From assembly GCA_036390175.1 (NCBI GenBank), contig DASWCG010000248.1, forward strand, positions 1-15,083: a stretch of 15,083 nucleotides of DNA, in the 5' to 3' direction. This document shows, piece by piece, positions 13,704 to 15,083 of the stretch. A program made the position numbers and the translations under genes. The notes under the pieces are model-generated. The model made no database searches. It had not been told where the DNA came from and worked only from the letters and a program-made list of their open reading frames with translations. Every line of letters begins with the position of its first letter. Within the stretch, counting starts at the first letter, position 1. This stretch comes from DASQHY01 sp036390175 (lineage in GTDB: Bacteria; Acidobacteriota; Terriglobia; Acidiferrales; UBA7541).

Positions 13704-13858
13704 GTTATTGTTGGACGCGCCTTCGTCTCGATACCGCCACACACGCGTTTTCCGCTGACCATCTCGAGACCGAAATCAAGCAAGCATTATTCGTTTTCCG
13801 CAGAAAGTGTTATGGTTACAGCGCAAGAACGCGTCGAGACTGCCTTCGGGAGTGTTTC

Positions 13859-15067
13859 ATGATTCACACGGGGCGTCACTTTCTCCAGATTCCCGGCCCC
13901 ACCAACGTGCCGGATCGGGTCTTGCGGGCCATGGACCGTCCGGTGATTGACCATCGCGGCCCGGAATTCGCCAGGCTGGCAACCGAGGTGCTCGAAGGCC
14001 TGCGTCCGGTGTTTCAGACCACCGGCCCGGTGGTGATCTATCCGGCTTCGGGTTCTGGCGCATGGGAAGCAGCGATTGTGAATACGCTTTCCCCGGGCGA
14101 CCGCGTACTGATGTTCGAGACCGGACATTTTTCCAATCTCTGGCGCGACATTGCCCAGCGGCATGGCTTGCTTGTCGAATACGTGCCCGGCAATTGGCGC
14201 AGGGGCGTTTCTCCCGCCGAGGTCGAGCAAAGACTCGCCGAGGATACGAACCACACCTTCAAGGCCGTCATGGTGGTCCACAACGAAACTTCCACCGGAG
14301 TGACCAGCCGCGTCGCCGAAGTTCGCCGCAGCATGGACCGCGTCCGCCATCCCGCGTTGCTGATGGTGGACACGATTTCGTCGCTCGCTTCCATCGATTA
14401 TCGCCACGACGAATGGGGCGTGGATGTGACCGTTGCCGGTTCGCAGAAAGGCCTGATGCTCCCGCCGGGCCTCAGCTTCAACGCCATTTCCAAAAAAGCG
14501 CTGGCCGCCACGAAGACCGCCAAATTGCCGCGATACTACTGGGACTGGCAGGAAATGCTCAAGCCCAACCGCGCCGGTTTCTTTCCCTATACCCCGGCCA
14601 CCAACCTGATCTGGGGCTTGCGCGAGTCGCTGCTGATGCTGCATGAGGAAGGATTGAGTAACGTCTTCCGCCGCCACGATCGCCACGCGGAAGCCGCGCG
14701 CGCAGCCGTGCACGCGTGGGGCTTGGAAGTAGTTTGCGAAGATCCGCGAGAATATTCAAGTTCGCTGACCGCGGTCTTCATGCCGGAGGGCCATGATGCG
14801 GACCGCTTGCGGGAATTCATCCTGGAGAATTTCGATATGTCGCTGGGGACGGGCCTCGCCAAACTCGCGGGCAAAGTCTTCCGCATCGGGCACCTGGGCC
14901 ACTTCAACGATCTGATGCTGGCGGGAACCTTGAGCGGAGTGGAAATGGGGTTGCGTCTGGCGGGTATTCCCCATCAACCGGGAGGCGTTACCGCGGCCCT
15001 CAACAGCCTTGTGGCCAGACGCCAAGGCTCTAGCGTCAATTCCGTTGCTGAAGGAGTGCTTTCCTGA
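13859..15067 (+). CDS. Class V aminotransferase, serine-glyoxylate / alanine-glyoxylate type
   Basis: PLP-dependent enzyme of 402 residues, fold type I. Family members transfer the amino group of serine or alanine to glyoxylate, linking photorespiration-like or serine-cycle metabolism to glycine. It starts at the family-typical GRHFLQIPGPTNVPDRVLRA. The PLP phosphate-binding region is ASGSGAWEAAIVN; Asp171 (LLMVDTISS) should contact the pyridine nitrogen, and Lys197 in GSQKGLMLPPG is the Schiff-base lysine. The YYWDWQEML and PYTPATNLIWGL blocks match the serine-glyoxylate group. ATG 13859 is chosen: GGAG lies 6 nt upstream and the family N-terminus begins there, while the longer upstream frame reads through the tRNA fragment. 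Its stop overlaps the next ATG (TGATG). Substrate preference cannot be settled from sequence alone. Confidence 0.93.
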   Translation: MIHTGRHFLQIPGPTNVPDRVLRAMDRPVIDHRGPEFARLATEVLEGLRPVFQTTGPVVIYPASGSGAWEAAIVNTLSPGDRVLMFETGHFSNLWRDIAQRHGLLVEYVPGNWRRGVSPAEVEQRLAEDTNHTFKAVMVVHNETSTGVTSRVAEVRRSMDRVRHPALLMVDTISSLASIDYRHDEWGVDVTVAGSQKGLMLPPGLSFNAISKKALAATKTAKLPRYYWDWQEMLKPNRAGFFPYTPATNLIWGLRESLLMLHEEGLSNVFRRHDRHAEAARAAVHAWGLEVVCEDPREYSSSLTAVFMPEGHDADRLREFILENFDMSLGTGLAKLAGKVFRIGHLGHFNDLMLAGTLSGVEMGLRLAGIPHQPGGVTAALNSLVARRQGSSVNSVAEGVLS

Positions 15068-15083
15068 TGCGCCGCTGCATTCC
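15067..15083 (+). CDS. Start of a further gene, truncated by window edge
   Basis: An ATG at 15067-15069 overlaps the aminotransferase stop in the TGATG arrangement typical of translationally coupled operon genes. Only MRRCI is visible, so no function can be given. In operons with serine-glyoxylate aminotransferase this position is often a 3-phosphoglycerate dehydrogenase-like gene, but that is a guess from general context. Confidence 0.4.

Noticed and set aside
13787..13816. Promoter-like TTATTC-18-TATGGT before the aminotransferase
   Set aside because: The -35 matches the consensus at too few positions to support a call.
13478..13858. 127-codon N-terminal extension of the aminotransferase
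   Set aside because: It translates the tRNA-Pro fragment (giving the familiar EVRGSNPRAPT artefact), and the family N-terminus starts at ATG 13859, which has its own SD.

Overview
The window is GC-rich, densely packed bacterial chromosome made mostly of housekeeping genes. No single gene fixes the phylum. A TPR-secretin-cohesin fusion followed by two GspG-type pseudopilins, the style of MetRS and ArgRS, and intergenic repeats of a kind I recall from acidobacterial genomes suggest Acidobacteriota (class Terriglobia or a relative). This is inference, not a database result. About half of the genes use GTG or TTG starts.

Layout. (1) 1-4961, minus strand: in transcription order a four-helix membrane protein, a VOC-fold protein, larC (nickel-pincer cofactor nickel insertion), metG (methionyl-tRNA synthetase) and tatD (3'-5' nuclease, cut by the window edge). 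The larC, metG and tatD junctions are 0 and 4 nt, so these three are surely one transcript. A dispersed-type repeat with a hairpin (3979-4061) separates larC from the VOC gene. (2) 5054-5446, plus strand: a second VOC-fold protein, divergent from the membrane-protein gene. (3) 5447-5957: a 511-bp leader region with a good sigma-70-type promoter overlapping the end of the VOC gene, a possible structured leader, a 19-nt palindrome and four imperfect repeats spaced about 40 bp apart, ending at argS. (4) argS on plus converges on pepA on minus with 12 nt between them. smpB lies just upstream of pepA and is co-transcribed with it. (5) 10071-13336, plus strand: a lipoprotein secretin with TPR and C-terminal cohesin-like domains, then two tandem GspG-like pseudopilins, which together form part of a type II secretion or type IV pilus-like machine. 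(6) 13337-13858: an intergenic stretch with a possible promoter and the 3' three-quarters of a tRNA-Pro(UGG) gene that lacks its 5' acceptor strand, which looks like an attachment-site scar. (7) 13859-15067: a class V aminotransferase of the serine-glyoxylate type, overlapping the start of a further gene at the edge.

No complete mobile element, CRISPR array, rRNA or intact tRNA is visible. The least ordinary parts are the repeat-bearing argS leader, the secretin-cohesin fusion and the orphan tRNA-Pro fragment.
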